A stretch of 64,000 nt of DNA from Crossiella sp. CA-258035 (GCF_030064675.1 NZ_CP116413.1:5302001-5366000), one strand, 5' to 3'. Positions 32,785 to 41,990 are shown, counted from the first letter of the stretch. The notes: generated from the letters alone by a model not told the origin. Program-made: numbers and translations.

Positions 32785-33792
32785 CTACTCCACGGCGCGG
32801 GCGTAGCGGCGGCCCAGGGTGCGGAGGTGCTCGACCAGCTCGGGTGGCTCGGTGACGTGGAAGTCCAGGCCCAGCATGCCGGTGTAGACCGCGATCATCT
32901 CCAGGCTGTCCGCGCCGGTGACCAGCACCGAGGTGGTCTCGTCCACCGCCTCGACCACGCCGACGGCCGGGTTGATCCGGGCCAGCACGTCCTCGGCGGG
33001 GGCGCGCACGGTGATCCGGGCGTGCACCTGCCACCCGGCGGTGGCCACATCGCGCAGCACGAAGCTCGCGTAGTCGCCGCCGGGGAACTCCACCGGGGTG
33101 AAGCGGCGGCCGGTGGCCATCCGCAGGGTGATCCAGTCCGCCCGGTAGGTGTGCCAGGCGCCGGTCTCGGGGCCGCGCGCGACCAGGTACCAGTGCCGTT
33201 CCCAGCTCACCAGGCGGTAGGGCTCGACCAGCACCGGCCAGTCGCCGAAGGGCGCGGAGGCGTCGTTGCGGCGCGGGGTGTCGTCCTCGCGGGCCGGGGC
33301 GGTGTAGTCGAAGCGGAGCAGTTCGGCGTCCCGGACCGCCGCGGCGATGGTGGAGAGCACCGCGGCGTCCACCACCGGGGCGACCACGTTGGTGCCGGTG
33401 TTGTCCGGGCCTTCGGAGACCGCCTGGTGCAGCGCGCTCACCTGACGCCGCAACCGGTGCGGCAGCACCTGTTCGAGCTTGCCCAGCGCGCGGGCGGCGC
33501 TCTCCTCGATGCCGGTGACGCCTCGGCCGGCCCGCAGACCGATCGCGACGGCCACCGCCTCCTCGTCGTCGAGCAGCAGCGGCGGCAGCTTGGCCCCGGC
33601 GCCCAGCCGGTAGAACCCGGCGGGCCCGCGCTCGGCCTCGACCGGGTAGCCCAGGGTGCGCAGCCGCTCGATGTCGTTGCGGATGGTGCGGCCGCTGACT
33701 GCCAGCCGTTCGGCCAGCTGGGCGCCGGTCCACTGCGGCCGGGACTGCATCAGCGCGAGCAGGGCGAGCAGCCTCGACGAGGTGTCCAACAT
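32785..33792 (-). CDS. WYL-domain transcriptional regulator
   Basis: A 335-residue regulator: N-terminal DeoR/HTH_11 winged helix (about 5-60, QLAERLAVSGRTIRNDIERLRTLGYPVEAERG), a central WYL ligand domain (about 140-240, with VEPYRLVSWERHWYLVARGP) and a C-terminal WCX extension. A perfect TATAAT on this strand lies 9 bases before the ATG, so the message has almost no leader. It is divergent from the epoxide hydrolase-type gene and probably represses it. Confidence 0.9.
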   Translation of the reverse strand: MLDTSSRLLALLALMQSRPQWTGAQLAERLAVSGRTIRNDIERLRTLGYPVEAERGPAGFYRLGAGAKLPPLLLDDEEAVAVAIGLRAGRGVTGIEESAARALGKLEQVLPHRLRRQVSALHQAVSEGPDNTGTNVVAPVVDAAVLSTIAAAVRDAELLRFDYTAPAREDDTPRRNDASAPFGDWPVLVEPYRLVSWERHWYLVARGPETGAWHTYRADWITLRMATGRRFTPVEFPGGDYASFVLRDVATAGWQVHARITVRAPAEDVLARINPAVGVVEAVDETTSVLVTGADSLEMIAVYTGMLGLDFHVTEPPELVEHLRTLGRRYARAVE

Positions 33793-33801
33793 GAACTTCA
33801 G

Positions 33802-33839
33802 ATTATAGGAACCGAACGTGCCTAATGGGTACCTAGAGT
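33802..33839. promoter_or_regulatory. Divergent promoters and inverted repeat between WYL regulator and hydrolase genes
   Basis: On the minus strand TATAAT (33807-33802) serves the WYL gene. On the plus strand TAGAGT (33834-33839) lies seven bases before the hydrolase ATG. Between them TAGGAACC (33806-33813) and GGTACCTA (33828-33835) form an inverted repeat matching at seven of eight positions and overlapping both -10 boxes, a likely operator. Confidence 0.5.
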
Positions 33840-33846
33840 CTGCGTC

Positions 33847-34983
33847 ATGACGAACTCCACGAACGCCACCGAGATCCGCCCCTTCCGCATCGACATCGCC
33901 CAGGCCGAGCTGGACGACCTCAACGAGCGCCTGGCCCGCACCCGGCTGCCGCAGCCCGCGCCCACCGACGACTGGGAGTACGGCACCCCGAACAGCTACC
34001 TGCGCGAGACCGTCGAGCACTGGCGGACCGAGTTCGACTGGCGCGCGCAGGAAGCCCGGATGAACGAGTTCCCGCACCACCTCACCGAGATCGACGGCCA
34101 GACCGTGCACTTCATCCACGTGCCGTCCAAGGAAGCGAACGCGACCCCGCTGTTGCTGCTGCACACCTACCCGGGCTCCTTCGCCGACTTCCTCGACCTG
34201 ATCGGCCCGCTCACCGACCCGGTCGCGCACGGCGGCGAGGCCGCGGACGCCTTCTCGGTGGTGGTGCCCTCGATCCCCGGCACCGGTTTCAGCATGCCGC
34301 TGACCGGCCGCGGCTGGACCATGCGCAAGGTCGCGGAGACCTTCGACGCGCTGATGCGCCGCCTGGGCTACGACTCCTACGGCGTGCACGGCAGCGACAG
34401 CGGCGCGATGATCTCCCGCGAGCTCGGCCTGTTGCAGCCGGAAGGCTTCCTCGGCCTGCACGTGCAGCAGCTGTTCTCCTTCCCCTCCGGCGATCCGGCG
34501 GAGTTCGAGAAGCTGGAGCCGAAGGACTACGCCGCGCTGGAGCACCTCCAGTGGTTCCAGTCCGTGGGCGGCTACAACCAGATGAACGCCACCCGCCCGC
34601 AGACCATCGGCGCGGCCATCGCCGACTCGCCGGTCGGGCAGCTGGCCTACAGCGAGCTGTTCAACAACTTCGGCAACGGCACCAGCCTGGTCAGCACCGA
34701 GCAGATCCTGACCCAGGTGTCGCTGTACTGGTTCACCAACACCCAGGCCACCGCGAGCCGCTACTACTTCGAGGAGGCCAAAGCGGCGCGGGAGCCGGAG
34801 GTCAACCCCTCCCGCACCGGGGTCGCGGTCTTCGCCGACGACTTCACCACGATCCGCACCTTCGCCGAGCGGGACAACTCCAACATCGTGCACTGGTCGG
34901 AGTTCCCCGAGGGCGGGCACTTCGCGGCGATGGAGCGCCCCGAGGTCCTGGCCGGCGATCTGCGGGCGTTCTTCCGCTCCTGA
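33847..34983 (+). CDS. Epoxide hydrolase-family protein (EHN domain)
   Basis: A 378-residue alpha/beta hydrolase with the N-terminal EHN segment of microsomal-type epoxide hydrolases (IRPFRIDIAQAELDDLNERLARTRLP; core ELDDLNERLARTRLP). The oxyanion loop is HTYPGSF in place of HGWPGS. The nucleophile is Asp in VHGSDSGAMISRELG and the catalytic His lies in EGGHFAAMERPE. No signal peptide, so it is cytoplasmic. ATG directly downstream of a -10, suggesting a leaderless message. The divergent WYL regulator is the likely controller. A strong terminator follows. Confidence 0.87.
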   Translation: MTNSTNATEIRPFRIDIAQAELDDLNERLARTRLPQPAPTDDWEYGTPNSYLRETVEHWRTEFDWRAQEARMNEFPHHLTEIDGQTVHFIHVPSKEANATPLLLLHTYPGSFADFLDLIGPLTDPVAHGGEAADAFSVVVPSIPGTGFSMPLTGRGWTMRKVAETFDALMRRLGYDSYGVHGSDSGAMISRELGLLQPEGFLGLHVQQLFSFPSGDPAEFEKLEPKDYAALEHLQWFQSVGGYNQMNATRPQTIGAAIADSPVGQLAYSELFNNFGNGTSLVSTEQILTQVSLYWFTNTQATASRYYFEEAKAAREPEVNPSRTGVAVFADDFTTIRTFAERDNSNIVHWSEFPEGGHFAAMERPEVLAGDLRAFFRS

Positions 34984-34993
34984 AACCCAGGCC

Positions 34994-35030
34994 CATCGGC
35001 CACCTGCCGGGTGACGGCGGGTGGCCGATG
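34994..35030 (+). terminator. Strong hairpin between converging genes
   Basis: Arms 34994-35009 and 35015-35030 pair over 16 bp with a single T-G wobble and a 5-nt loop, eleven bases after the hydrolase stop and just before the stop of the converging permease gene. No T-run follows, as is common in actinobacteria. Confidence 0.8.
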
Positions 35031-35035
35031 AGGTG

Positions 35036-36328
35036 TCACCCGGTCCGGCGTCGCGTCCGCAGTGCCACACCGGCCGCGAGGACCAGGCCGACGGCCAGTA
35101 CCAGCATGCCGCGCAGCCACACCCCGGCCTCGACCTGTGCGGCCAGCAGTACACAGGACACCGCGCCCAGGACCGGGAACACCGAGGCGATGCGGAAGTG
35201 GTCGTGCTCGACCTCGTCGCGCCGGAGCACCAGCACGGCGATGTTCACCGCGAAGAACACCACCAGCAGCAACAGCACCAGCGTCGAGGCCAGCGAGGCC
35301 ACGTCACCGGTGAGCGCGAGCCCCAGCGACGTCACCGTGGTCGCCACGATGGCCACCCACGGCGTCCGCCGCCGCGGCAGCACCCGGGCCAGCACCGCGG
35401 GCAGCAGACCGTCCCTGGCCATGCCGTAGGCCAGCCGCGAGGACATGATCCCGGTCAGCAGCGCCCCGTTGGCCACCGCCGCCAGGGCGATGAGCCCGAA
35501 CAGCCACATCGGCACGCCACCGGCCAGCCGGACCACCTCCAGCAGCGGGCCGCTGGAGGCGCTCAGCACCTCGGGCGGCACCACCGCGGCCGCGATCGAA
35601 CCGACCGCCACGTACACCACGCCGGCGAAGGCCAGCGCCCCGAACAGGGCACGCGGGTAGGCCCGGTGCGGGTCCCTGGTCTCCTCCGCGACGTTGACCG
35701 AGGTCTCGAACCCGACGAAGGAGTAGTAGGCGAGCACGGCTCCGGCCAGCACCGCCGACAGCGGCCCGTGCTCAGCCGTGCCGAACTGCACCAGCCGCCC
35801 CGGGTCCGCCTCTCCCCTGGCGATCAGCACGATCCCGAGCACGATGACGAGCAGCAGCCCACCGACCTCCACCACGGTGGCGGCCATGTTGGCGCGCAGG
35901 GAGTCCTTGATGCCACGGGCGTTGAGCAGGCCCAGCGCGGCCAGGAAGACCCCCGCCACCAGCACGGTGGGCAGCGTGACGAACTGGCTCAGGTACTCCC
36001 CGGCGAAGCCGAGCGCGAGGGCCGCCACCGACACCACCCCGGCGGCGAGCATGCAGAAGCCGACCAGGAACGCGGCGAACGGCCCGAACGCGCGCTGCGC
36101 GTAGTGCGCCGCGCCACCGGCACGCGGGTACTTCGTGGCCAGCTCCACATAGGACCCCGCCGTCAGCATCGCCAGGCACCAGGCGAGCAGCAGCGGCGCC
36201 CACACGGCACCACCGGACTGCCCGGCCACCTTGCCCACCAGCACGTAGACCCCGGCGCCGAGGATGTCCCCCAGGATGAACAGGAACAGCAGCGGGGTCG
36301 TCACGGACCGTTTCAGCGAGAGCGCCAT
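35036..36328 (-). CDS. APC-superfamily amino acid permease
   Basis: Integral membrane transporter of 430 residues with about twelve hydrophobic helices. Helix 1 carries GDILGAGVYVLVG, the Gly-rich substrate loop of APC permeases; GSYVELATKYPRAGGAAHYAQRAFGPF and AYYSFVGFETSVNVAEETRDPHRAYPRAL, here cited by their cores YPRAGG and SFVGFE, match cationic or general amino acid transporters. The start is ATG at 36328. No linked catabolic gene indicates the substrate. Confidence 0.88.
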   Translation of the reverse strand: MALSLKRSVTTPLLFLFILGDILGAGVYVLVGKVAGQSGGAVWAPLLLAWCLAMLTAGSYVELATKYPRAGGAAHYAQRAFGPFAAFLVGFCMLAAGVVSVAALALGFAGEYLSQFVTLPTVLVAGVFLAALGLLNARGIKDSLRANMAATVVEVGGLLLVIVLGIVLIARGEADPGRLVQFGTAEHGPLSAVLAGAVLAYYSFVGFETSVNVAEETRDPHRAYPRALFGALAFAGVVYVAVGSIAAAVVPPEVLSASSGPLLEVVRLAGGVPMWLFGLIALAAVANGALLTGIMSSRLAYGMARDGLLPAVLARVLPRRRTPWVAIVATTVTSLGLALTGDVASLASTLVLLLLVVFFAVNIAVLVLRRDEVEHDHFRIASVFPVLGAVSCVLLAAQVEAGVWLRGMLVLAVGLVLAAGVALRTRRRTG

Positions 36329-36358
36329 ACCGCGCAGAGTTCTCCCCCGTCATCCCAG

Positions 36359-36949
36359 CTAAACAAGGTCCTGCCGCTGGTCCGCCGGGGGAAAGCGCGC
36401 GGCCCACTGCTCGAGCTCGACGCCCGCGACGTTGATGACGCTGGAGATGGTGCGGTACCAGCCCGCGGTGATCACCAGCTCGAGGATCTGGTCCGCCGTG
36501 AATTGCGCGGCCAGCTCGGTGAACAGCTCCTCGGACATCCCGCTGGTGGCGTGCACTTCGTCGGCCAGGCGGAAGACCAGCGCCTCGGGCCGCGACCACA
36601 CCGGGTCGTCGGCGTTGCCGTGCACGGTCGAGAAGAGCTGCGCGTCGGTCAGGCCGAGGGGTCTGCCGAAGACGACGGCGTGGACTCCCCATTCGTACTC
36701 GGCCCCGCAGAGCGCGCAGGTCCGATGGATCACCACCTCACGCAGCCGGGGCTCGACCCGGCCGTGGCCGAGGATGCCCGCGCCCAGCGGCAGCATTCGG
36801 GAGAACAGTTCGTCATGCACGCCGAACGTGCGGAACAGCGCCAGCGGCTCAAGCGCCGTGTTCGGCGGCATCCACTTGTCGAGCATCGCCTTGATGTGCG
36901 GCGCGTAGGGAGGTTCGAGGGGCGGGATACGGGGAGCGGTGGTGGCCAT
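36359..36949 (-). CDS. Carboxymuconolactone decarboxylase/AhpD-like protein
   Basis: A 196-residue protein of the CMD family. CALCGAEYEWGVHAVVFG carries the CxxC-x6-H pattern of AhpD-like thiol peroxidase partners, and REVVIHRT precedes it as usual. It is divergent from the HxlR-type regulator, a redox- or electrophile-sensing family, with a tandem palindromic operator in between. A role in removing peroxides or reactive electrophiles is inferred. Confidence 0.87.
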   Translation of the reverse strand: MATTAPRIPPLEPPYAPHIKAMLDKWMPPNTALEPLALFRTFGVHDELFSRMLPLGAGILGHGRVEPRLREVVIHRTCALCGAEYEWGVHAVVFGRPLGLTDAQLFSTVHGNADDPVWSRPEALVFRLADEVHATSGMSEELFTELAAQFTADQILELVITAGWYRTISSVINVAGVELEQWAARFPPADQRQDLV

Positions 36950-36962
36950 GGGCTACCCTCCT

Positions 36963-37010
36963 GCTTCGGTAAACGAAGCGCAACCTATCGCTTCGGAAAC
37001 AGAAGCGCAA
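36963..37010. promoter_or_regulatory. Tandem palindromic repeats between CMD and hxlR genes
   Basis: Two 21-bp direct repeats (36963-36983 and 36990-37010, 27-bp period) differ at few positions; each is itself near-palindromic (GCTTCG...CGAAGC and GCTTCGG...GAAGC). The inner arms also form CGAAGCG-8-CGCTTCG (36974-36995). This fills the divergent intergenic region and is the probable HxlR-type operator. Confidence 0.65.
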
Positions 37011-37020
37011 GGAGGACCCG

Positions 37021-37398
37021 GTGCCCGACATCCCTCGCCCGGGACGGCCGGTCCGCGGCTCCGGCACGGGCAAGCCGATCATGGCCCTGCTCGACCTGCT
37101 CGGCCGCCGCTGGGCACTGCGCGTCATCTGGGAGCTGCGCGAGGACCCGCTGAGCTTCCGCGACCTCCAGGCGCGCTGCGACGGGATGTCCTCCTCCGTC
37201 CTCAACCAGCGCCTCGCCGAGTTGCGCGCCGCCTGGATCGTCGAGCAGGACGACAACGGCTACCGGCTCACCACGGAAGGAACGGAACTGCTCCTCGCCT
37301 TCCCCGCCTTCCAAGCCTGGGCTGACCGCTGGGCCGAGCGGGAAGGGGTCAGCCGAGCAGGCGCGCCGCCGGGTGGCGGTCCAGGCCGTGCAGGGTGA
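37021..37398 (+). CDS. HxlR-family transcriptional regulator
   Basis: A 125-residue winged-helix regulator. MALLDLLGRRWALRVIWELREDPLSFRDLQ is the HxlR core (cited by LLGRRWALRVIWEL), followed by SSSVLNQRLAELRAAWIVEQ and the wing GYRLTTEGTEL. GTG start with AAGGAGG. Only one Cys (in ARCDGM) is present as a possible redox sensor. Its 3' end overlaps the converging gene by 50 bp. It is divergent from the CMD gene and likely controls it. Confidence 0.88.
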   Translation: MPDIPRPGRPVRGSGTGKPIMALLDLLGRRWALRVIWELREDPLSFRDLQARCDGMSSSVLNQRLAELRAAWIVEQDDNGYRLTTEGTELLLAFPAFQAWADRWAEREGVSRAGAPPGGGPGRAG

Positions 37399-38101
37399 GC
37401 GCGAGGCGCACGGCACGGCGGACCAGACCGGGCACCGCCGCCGCGGGCCCGCCGGCGAGGAAGAGCGGGCGGCTGAAGTCCGACAGGTCGGGCCGCTCGT
37501 CCAGCACCGGCTCCGGAGCGGGTATCAGCTCCACGTCGATCCGGGTCAGTGACGTGCCCACCAGACCACCGCCCGACCAGAGCAGCGCGGCCACCCGGTC
37601 ACCGATGCCGTCCGGGTCCCCGGGCAGCACGCGCACCAGTTCCGGCGCGGCGGTGTCGTCGCGCCGGATGCGGTCCAGCAGGGTGGTGACGATGTTGTTG
37701 CCGAGCAGCGCGGGATGCCGCTCCCCCAGCTCGCGAACGACCCGCGCGCAGAACTCCCGCAGCGCCACGTGCAGCGCCGTGCGGCCGACTTCGGCGCTGC
37801 CGCCGGTGAACCAGGAACGCAGCACCACGTCGTCGCGCCGGAAGACGAACTCGACGAGCCGTTCCACCTCGTACGCCTCGGCGTAGGAATGCCCCTGTGC
37901 CACCGCCAGGTAGAGCCCCCTGGCCACGGCGAGGACCGGCACGAGCGCCGGTCCGACCCGGAGGTCCTGCCCGCCCACGGCGAAGTCGACCTCGCCGAGG
38001 AAGCAGTCCGACCCGAGCACCCACTCATCCGCCGTGGCGAGGTTGACGTGCCGCTGGTACGACTCGTAGGACTCGTCGAGCCGGTAGTCCAGCAGCAGCA
38101 C
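37349..38101 (-). CDS. Protein of unknown function
   Basis: A 250-residue protein I do not recognise. It is acidic and soluble, with no signal peptide or membrane segment; one internal run (LVPVLAVARGLYLAVAQ) is moderately hydrophobic. Codon use is normal for the window. The GTG at 38101 has a GAGG site and lies 17 bp after the stop of the large secreted hydrolase, so it could be the last gene of that operon. Its 3' end overlaps hxlR by 50 bp. Confidence 0.65.
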   Translation of the reverse strand: MLLLDYRLDESYESYQRHVNLATADEWVLGSDCFLGEVDFAVGGQDLRVGPALVPVLAVARGLYLAVAQGHSYAEAYEVERLVEFVFRRDDVVLRSWFTGGSAEVGRTALHVALREFCARVVRELGERHPALLGNNIVTTLLDRIRRDDTAAPELVRVLPGDPDGIGDRVAALLWSGGGLVGTSLTRIDVELIPAPEPVLDERPDLSDFSRPLFLAGGPAAAVPGLVRRAVRLALTLHGLDRHPAARLLG

Positions 38102-38118
38102 GTCAACCTCGCCTCAAG

Positions 38119-40974
38119 TCAGCGGCCGGTGGTCGGGAGTGTAGACAGGCCGTACACCTTGAGCTCGGTTAAACCGGTGTGGAAGCCGGCCGCGTGGGTC
38201 AGCCGCACCCGCAGGCGGTCGGTGCTGACCGGGGTGAACCGCACCTGGTTGTAGTTGGCCCTCGGCGTCTCCGGTGTCCTCGTCTGCCCGGAGACATCGG
38301 CCCAGGCTTGGCCGGTCCAGTACTGCACGGTGTAGGCGGCGGGGGCCCGGTACCGGTTGCCCGCCCGGTCGTCCCGGAAGTACAGGCGCGCCTCCTGGAC
38401 CGTCTGGGACCGGCCGAAGTCGAGCTGGTACCAGTCCGTGCCGTTGGGTGAGCCGGAGCTGCCCCAGATCGGCGCGTTGATCGGGAACCCGTCCACCGCA
38501 CCGCCGACCGAGGTGTCCGCGGCGGTGTGCGAGGCCGAGGCTGTGGCGCCCTGGGCCAGGTTGGGCCGCGCGGAGGTCAGGTCCACGCCTGCCTTGGCGA
38601 ACACGTCGACCATCCGCGCGCTGTTCTGCACCACCTCCTGTGCGGCCTGCAAACCGGTGATGGCCGTGCTGTGCGTGAGGTTTCCGCCCGCGGGGAGCGT
38701 CACCGCGCCGGTCGCCGGGTCGTAGACCGCGCGGGTGAGCCGGTCCACGGTGAAGGCGCGGGTTCCGTTGAGGTAGACCGAATACCCCTGCGGCACCCCG
38801 GGGTAGCGGGTGATGCCGTCGGCCGGGTCGTCCCAGACGATGCTCAGGTCCATGTTGCGGTACCGCAGGTTGTTCACCGCGAAGTGCGACCAGCCGATGC
38901 CGATCGGCCACAGCTCGACCTTGGCGTCGGTGCGCGGGCGCAGGCCGGCCACCTCCTCCACCACGGTCCAGTTGCTGCTGCCCAGGATGTTGTGGTGGAT
39001 CCAGGAGCGGTAGTCGATCCGCTGGGCGCCCGCGTTCCAGTTGGCCCAGAACTCGTTCGCGTCCGGCCACTGCGTGTTGCCACCGACGTACTGCGCCCAG
39101 GCGTTCCAGTGCAACAGCTTCTTGTAGTCCTCGGCGGTCATCCACTGGTTCGGGTAGTGGCGCAGCACCGAGGCGTAGAGCCGGAACTGCACGGTGGAGT
39201 TGATGGTGGAGAAGTTGTTCGAGCCGGGGTGCCCGGCGGCCGCGGCCTCGGCCTTGTCCTTCTGGTTGGCGGTGTAGAACGGGAACACCGGGTACTCGGC
39301 CGGGCTGGCGAACAGCCGCAGCGCCTGCTTGTACTGCTCGGTGCCGGGCATCATGCCGACCGAGAACGGGTAGTAGTTGTTGATCTCCTTCCACGGCACG
39401 TGGGTGTTGGTGGGCACGTGCTTGTGCTCGAGCAGCTGGCGGTCGGGGTTCCACAGCGTGTTGAGCACGCCGGTGCGGATGCGGTCGGCGAGGGCCTGCA
39501 TCTCGGCGGCCTTGGCGGTGTTGCCGATGAGCGCGTAGGCCCGTTGTGCGGCAACGGCTCCGCTCCACACGTAGGCGGTCTCGGCGCGGTCGAGGCGGCC
39601 CGGCCGCCAGTCGAAGGACACCGCGTCGGCGTCGTTGCCGGTGAGCGCGCCCCAGTCGTACTCGATCACGCCGTTGTTGTTGGTGTCGTAGAAGGACAGC
39701 TGACCCTTGGCATCGCCCTCGGCGTAGCGGGCCAGCAGCCCGGCGATCGCCGGTTGCCCGCCGTGCAGCTGGTAGCTGCGCCAGGCCGCCTCGGAGATGT
39801 ACTGGGTGTAGGAGTTGGACCAGTTCTCCGGGTCACCGGGGTTGTCCATGAACCGGCCGCCGCGCGAGGTCTGCCCGGCCGAGAGCCACGGACCGTAGGA
39901 GTAGACCGGGTCGCGCAGGTACTTGAGGTCGTCGATGTGCATCGGCTGGGTCAGCGCGATCGCGTTGTTGTACCCCGTGACGCCCTCGATGGAGACCGGG
40001 AACTGGTAGTCCTGGCCGGGGATGTCGACGTCGAGGTGGTTGAACCGCATCAGCCACCAGCGGTAGTAGACGCTCTTCTTGATCGCCGCGTCCGGCACGT
40101 CGATGTACGGGATGTTGTCGGCCCACCAACGGTTGTACGCACGCACGTGCGTGGCGAAGGCCGTCGCTGGCGAGTGTCCCCGGTATGCCTGGTACTCGGT
40201 GCGGGACTCCGGGATCTCGGTGGTGGGGAACCCCATGACGACCTTGGTGGTCACCGTCTGGCCCGCGCCGACGGTCATCGACCTGCTGAGGCCGCCGGTG
40301 CCGGCGGCGAACCCGTCGCCGGAGAGGCGTGGCTGGATGGTGGTCAGGTTGTTCTTCACCGCCCTGCTGCCGGTCAGCTCGTCCCCGGCGACCGTGGTCG
40401 CGTACGGCGAGGTGGCGTTCAGCCGCAGGGTTGCCGGCGCGCCGCTCGTGTTGACGATGGCCAGGTTGGTCACCGCCACGTTGTTGTGGGTGATGAACTT
40501 GGTCAGCTCCAGCCGGATCGCGCCGCTGGTGAAGACGGCCTTGTAGTGACTGGGTTTCTGCAGCCTGCTGCCCACCTGCTCGGTGAAGGCGCCAGGGGAC
40601 ACCGCGATCGAGTAGGCGTGCTGGCCGCTGAGGTCGTCCCAGTAGGCGGCCTTGCCGCCGAAGCCGATGACCGCGGGGTCGTGGGTGTACATGAACAACC
40701 CGCGGCCGCGGGTCATCAGCAGCGTGCCCGCCGGGTCGTTGCCGGGGCGGGCGAGCAGGCGGTCCAGCCAGAAGTCGGTGCCGGAGCTCTCCGCGTCGTA
40801 GATCGCCCGCATGGTGCTGCCGGTGTGGTACCCGACCGGCGGTGCGGGGATCGGGGGTCCGGAAAAGGTCGGGTAGCCAATGGTTTGCGCCGCGTGCGCG
40901 GGCTGCGCGGTGGTGGGCGCGGTCAGCGTCGCGGCGAGCAGCACGGCGGCGAGTGCGCGGTGGGTGCGCATCAT
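38119..40974 (-). CDS. Secreted (alpha/alpha)6 glycoside hydrolase with F5/8C carbohydrate-binding module
   Basis: An exported protein of about 951 residues (signal ALAAVLLAATLTAPTTAQPAHA). An N-terminal beta-sandwich (about 60-320) leads to a six-hairpin (alpha/alpha)6 catalytic domain of the MGH1/GH63-like type (about 330-780; YYRWWLMRFNHLDV, IEYDWGALTGNDADAVSF, WSHFAVNNLRYRN). The last 140 residues are a discoidin-like F5/8C module of CBM32 type (NLAQGATASASHTA to LTELKVYG). The exact GH family is not certain; GH63- or GH142-like activity on plant side chains is possible. The ATG overlaps the GH43 stop, placing it in the operon. Confidence 0.75.
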   Translation of the reverse strand: MMRTHRALAAVLLAATLTAPTTAQPAHAAQTIGYPTFSGPPIPAPPVGYHTGSTMRAIYDAESSGTDFWLDRLLARPGNDPAGTLLMTRGRGLFMYTHDPAVIGFGGKAAYWDDLSGQHAYSIAVSPGAFTEQVGSRLQKPSHYKAVFTSGAIRLELTKFITHNNVAVTNLAIVNTSGAPATLRLNATSPYATTVAGDELTGSRAVKNNLTTIQPRLSGDGFAAGTGGLSRSMTVGAGQTVTTKVVMGFPTTEIPESRTEYQAYRGHSPATAFATHVRAYNRWWADNIPYIDVPDAAIKKSVYYRWWLMRFNHLDVDIPGQDYQFPVSIEGVTGYNNAIALTQPMHIDDLKYLRDPVYSYGPWLSAGQTSRGGRFMDNPGDPENWSNSYTQYISEAAWRSYQLHGGQPAIAGLLARYAEGDAKGQLSFYDTNNNGVIEYDWGALTGNDADAVSFDWRPGRLDRAETAYVWSGAVAAQRAYALIGNTAKAAEMQALADRIRTGVLNTLWNPDRQLLEHKHVPTNTHVPWKEINNYYPFSVGMMPGTEQYKQALRLFASPAEYPVFPFYTANQKDKAEAAAAGHPGSNNFSTINSTVQFRLYASVLRHYPNQWMTAEDYKKLLHWNAWAQYVGGNTQWPDANEFWANWNAGAQRIDYRSWIHHNILGSSNWTVVEEVAGLRPRTDAKVELWPIGIGWSHFAVNNLRYRNMDLSIVWDDPADGITRYPGVPQGYSVYLNGTRAFTVDRLTRAVYDPATGAVTLPAGGNLTHSTAITGLQAAQEVVQNSARMVDVFAKAGVDLTSARPNLAQGATASASHTAADTSVGGAVDGFPINAPIWGSSGSPNGTDWYQLDFGRSQTVQEARLYFRDDRAGNRYRAPAAYTVQYWTGQAWADVSGQTRTPETPRANYNQVRFTPVSTDRLRVRLTHAAGFHTGLTELKVYGLSTLPTTGR

Positions 40975-41981
40975 CCCTCCCGCGAGAGGTGCGGGCCTGC
41001 CGGGTTCGGCGGCGGGCCGGTGGTGGTCTGCTGGACCCGCCGCATGGTGCCGTCGGCGTTGAAGTGCACCAGGTCCACCGCGACCGAGCGCCGGAAGTTG
41101 CCGCCACCGGGTGCGTTGGCGTTGTGGTAGACCATGTACCACTGGCCCTTGAACTGCACCACGCCGGCGTGGTTGGTGGTCGAGGAGACCTGGCCGAGCA
41201 CCACCCCGCGGTGGGTCCACGGTCCCATCGGGCTGGTGGCGGTGGCGTAGCGCTGGCAGGCGTAGCTCGTCGAGCTGACGCAGCCGTTGGTGTCGTTGGC
41301 CGCGTAGACCATGTGGTAGAGACCGTTGCGCTTGAACAGGAACGGCGCTTCCCAGAAGTTCGTCAGCCCCTGCGGGGTGACCACCGGGCCGTCCAGCTCG
41401 ACCATGTTCGGCTTGAGCTTGGCCGCCCTGGGCGCCCAGTAGCTGCCCCAGTAGAGGTATGCCTGGCCGTCGTCGTCGGTGAAGACGGTGGGGTCGATGT
41501 TGAGGCTGGCGGAGTTGGGGGTGCTGTCACTGACCAGCGGGCCGCCCTTGGCGTCGGTGAACGGCCCCAGCGGGCTGTCCGCGACCGCGACGCCGATGTT
41601 CATCCAGCCGGGACCGTTGCCGTTGACCGAGGTGTACCAGTAGTACTTGCCGTTGCGGGGCTCCACCTCGCTGGCCCAGGCGTCCGCGCCTGCCCAGCGG
41701 AAGGTGCCGATGTTGGCGCGTGCGCCCCGGTCGGTCCAGGTGGCCGCGTCCGTGGAGGACAGCACACGCCACTCCCGCATCTGGAAGTTGGTCTGGCCGG
41801 GCGTGGCCTCGTCCCGGCCGGCGTAGATGTAGAGGGTGTTGCCGACGACCAGTGGTGCGGGGTCGGCGGTGTAGACGGAGGTGATGATCGGGTTCGCGGC
41901 GTGCGCGGCCGGTGTCGCCACGGTGCTGACGGCGACGGTGACCACGGCGCCGAGGATCAGCCCTCGGCGGGTGGCTCGCAT
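40971..41981 (-). CDS. Secreted glycoside hydrolase family 43 enzyme
   Basis: An exported five-bladed beta-propeller enzyme of 336 residues (signal ending TPAAHAAN). The GH43 catalytic triad is visible: base Asp in YTADPAPLV, pKa-tuning Asp in NIDPTVFTDDDG and acid Glu in FWEAPFLFKR. Activity on alpha-L-arabinofuranosides or xylosides is typical. Unlike many GH43 proteins it has no added binding module. Start with GAGGAGG. It lies between the GH127/146-type gene and the (alpha/alpha)6 hydrolase, all overlapping or closely spaced. Confidence 0.9.
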   Translation of the reverse strand: MRATRRGLILGAVVTVAVSTVATPAAHAANPIITSVYTADPAPLVVGNTLYIYAGRDEATPGQTNFQMREWRVLSSTDAATWTDRGARANIGTFRWAGADAWASEVEPRNGKYYWYTSVNGNGPGWMNIGVAVADSPLGPFTDAKGGPLVSDSTPNSASLNIDPTVFTDDDGQAYLYWGSYWAPRAAKLKPNMVELDGPVVTPQGLTNFWEAPFLFKRNGLYHMVYAANDTNGCVSSTSYACQRYATATSPMGPWTHRGVVLGQVSSTTNHAGVVQFKGQWYMVYHNANAPGGGNFRRSVAVDLVHFNADGTMRRVQQTTTGPPPNPAGPHLSREG

Positions 41982-41990
41982 GGGTCCTCC

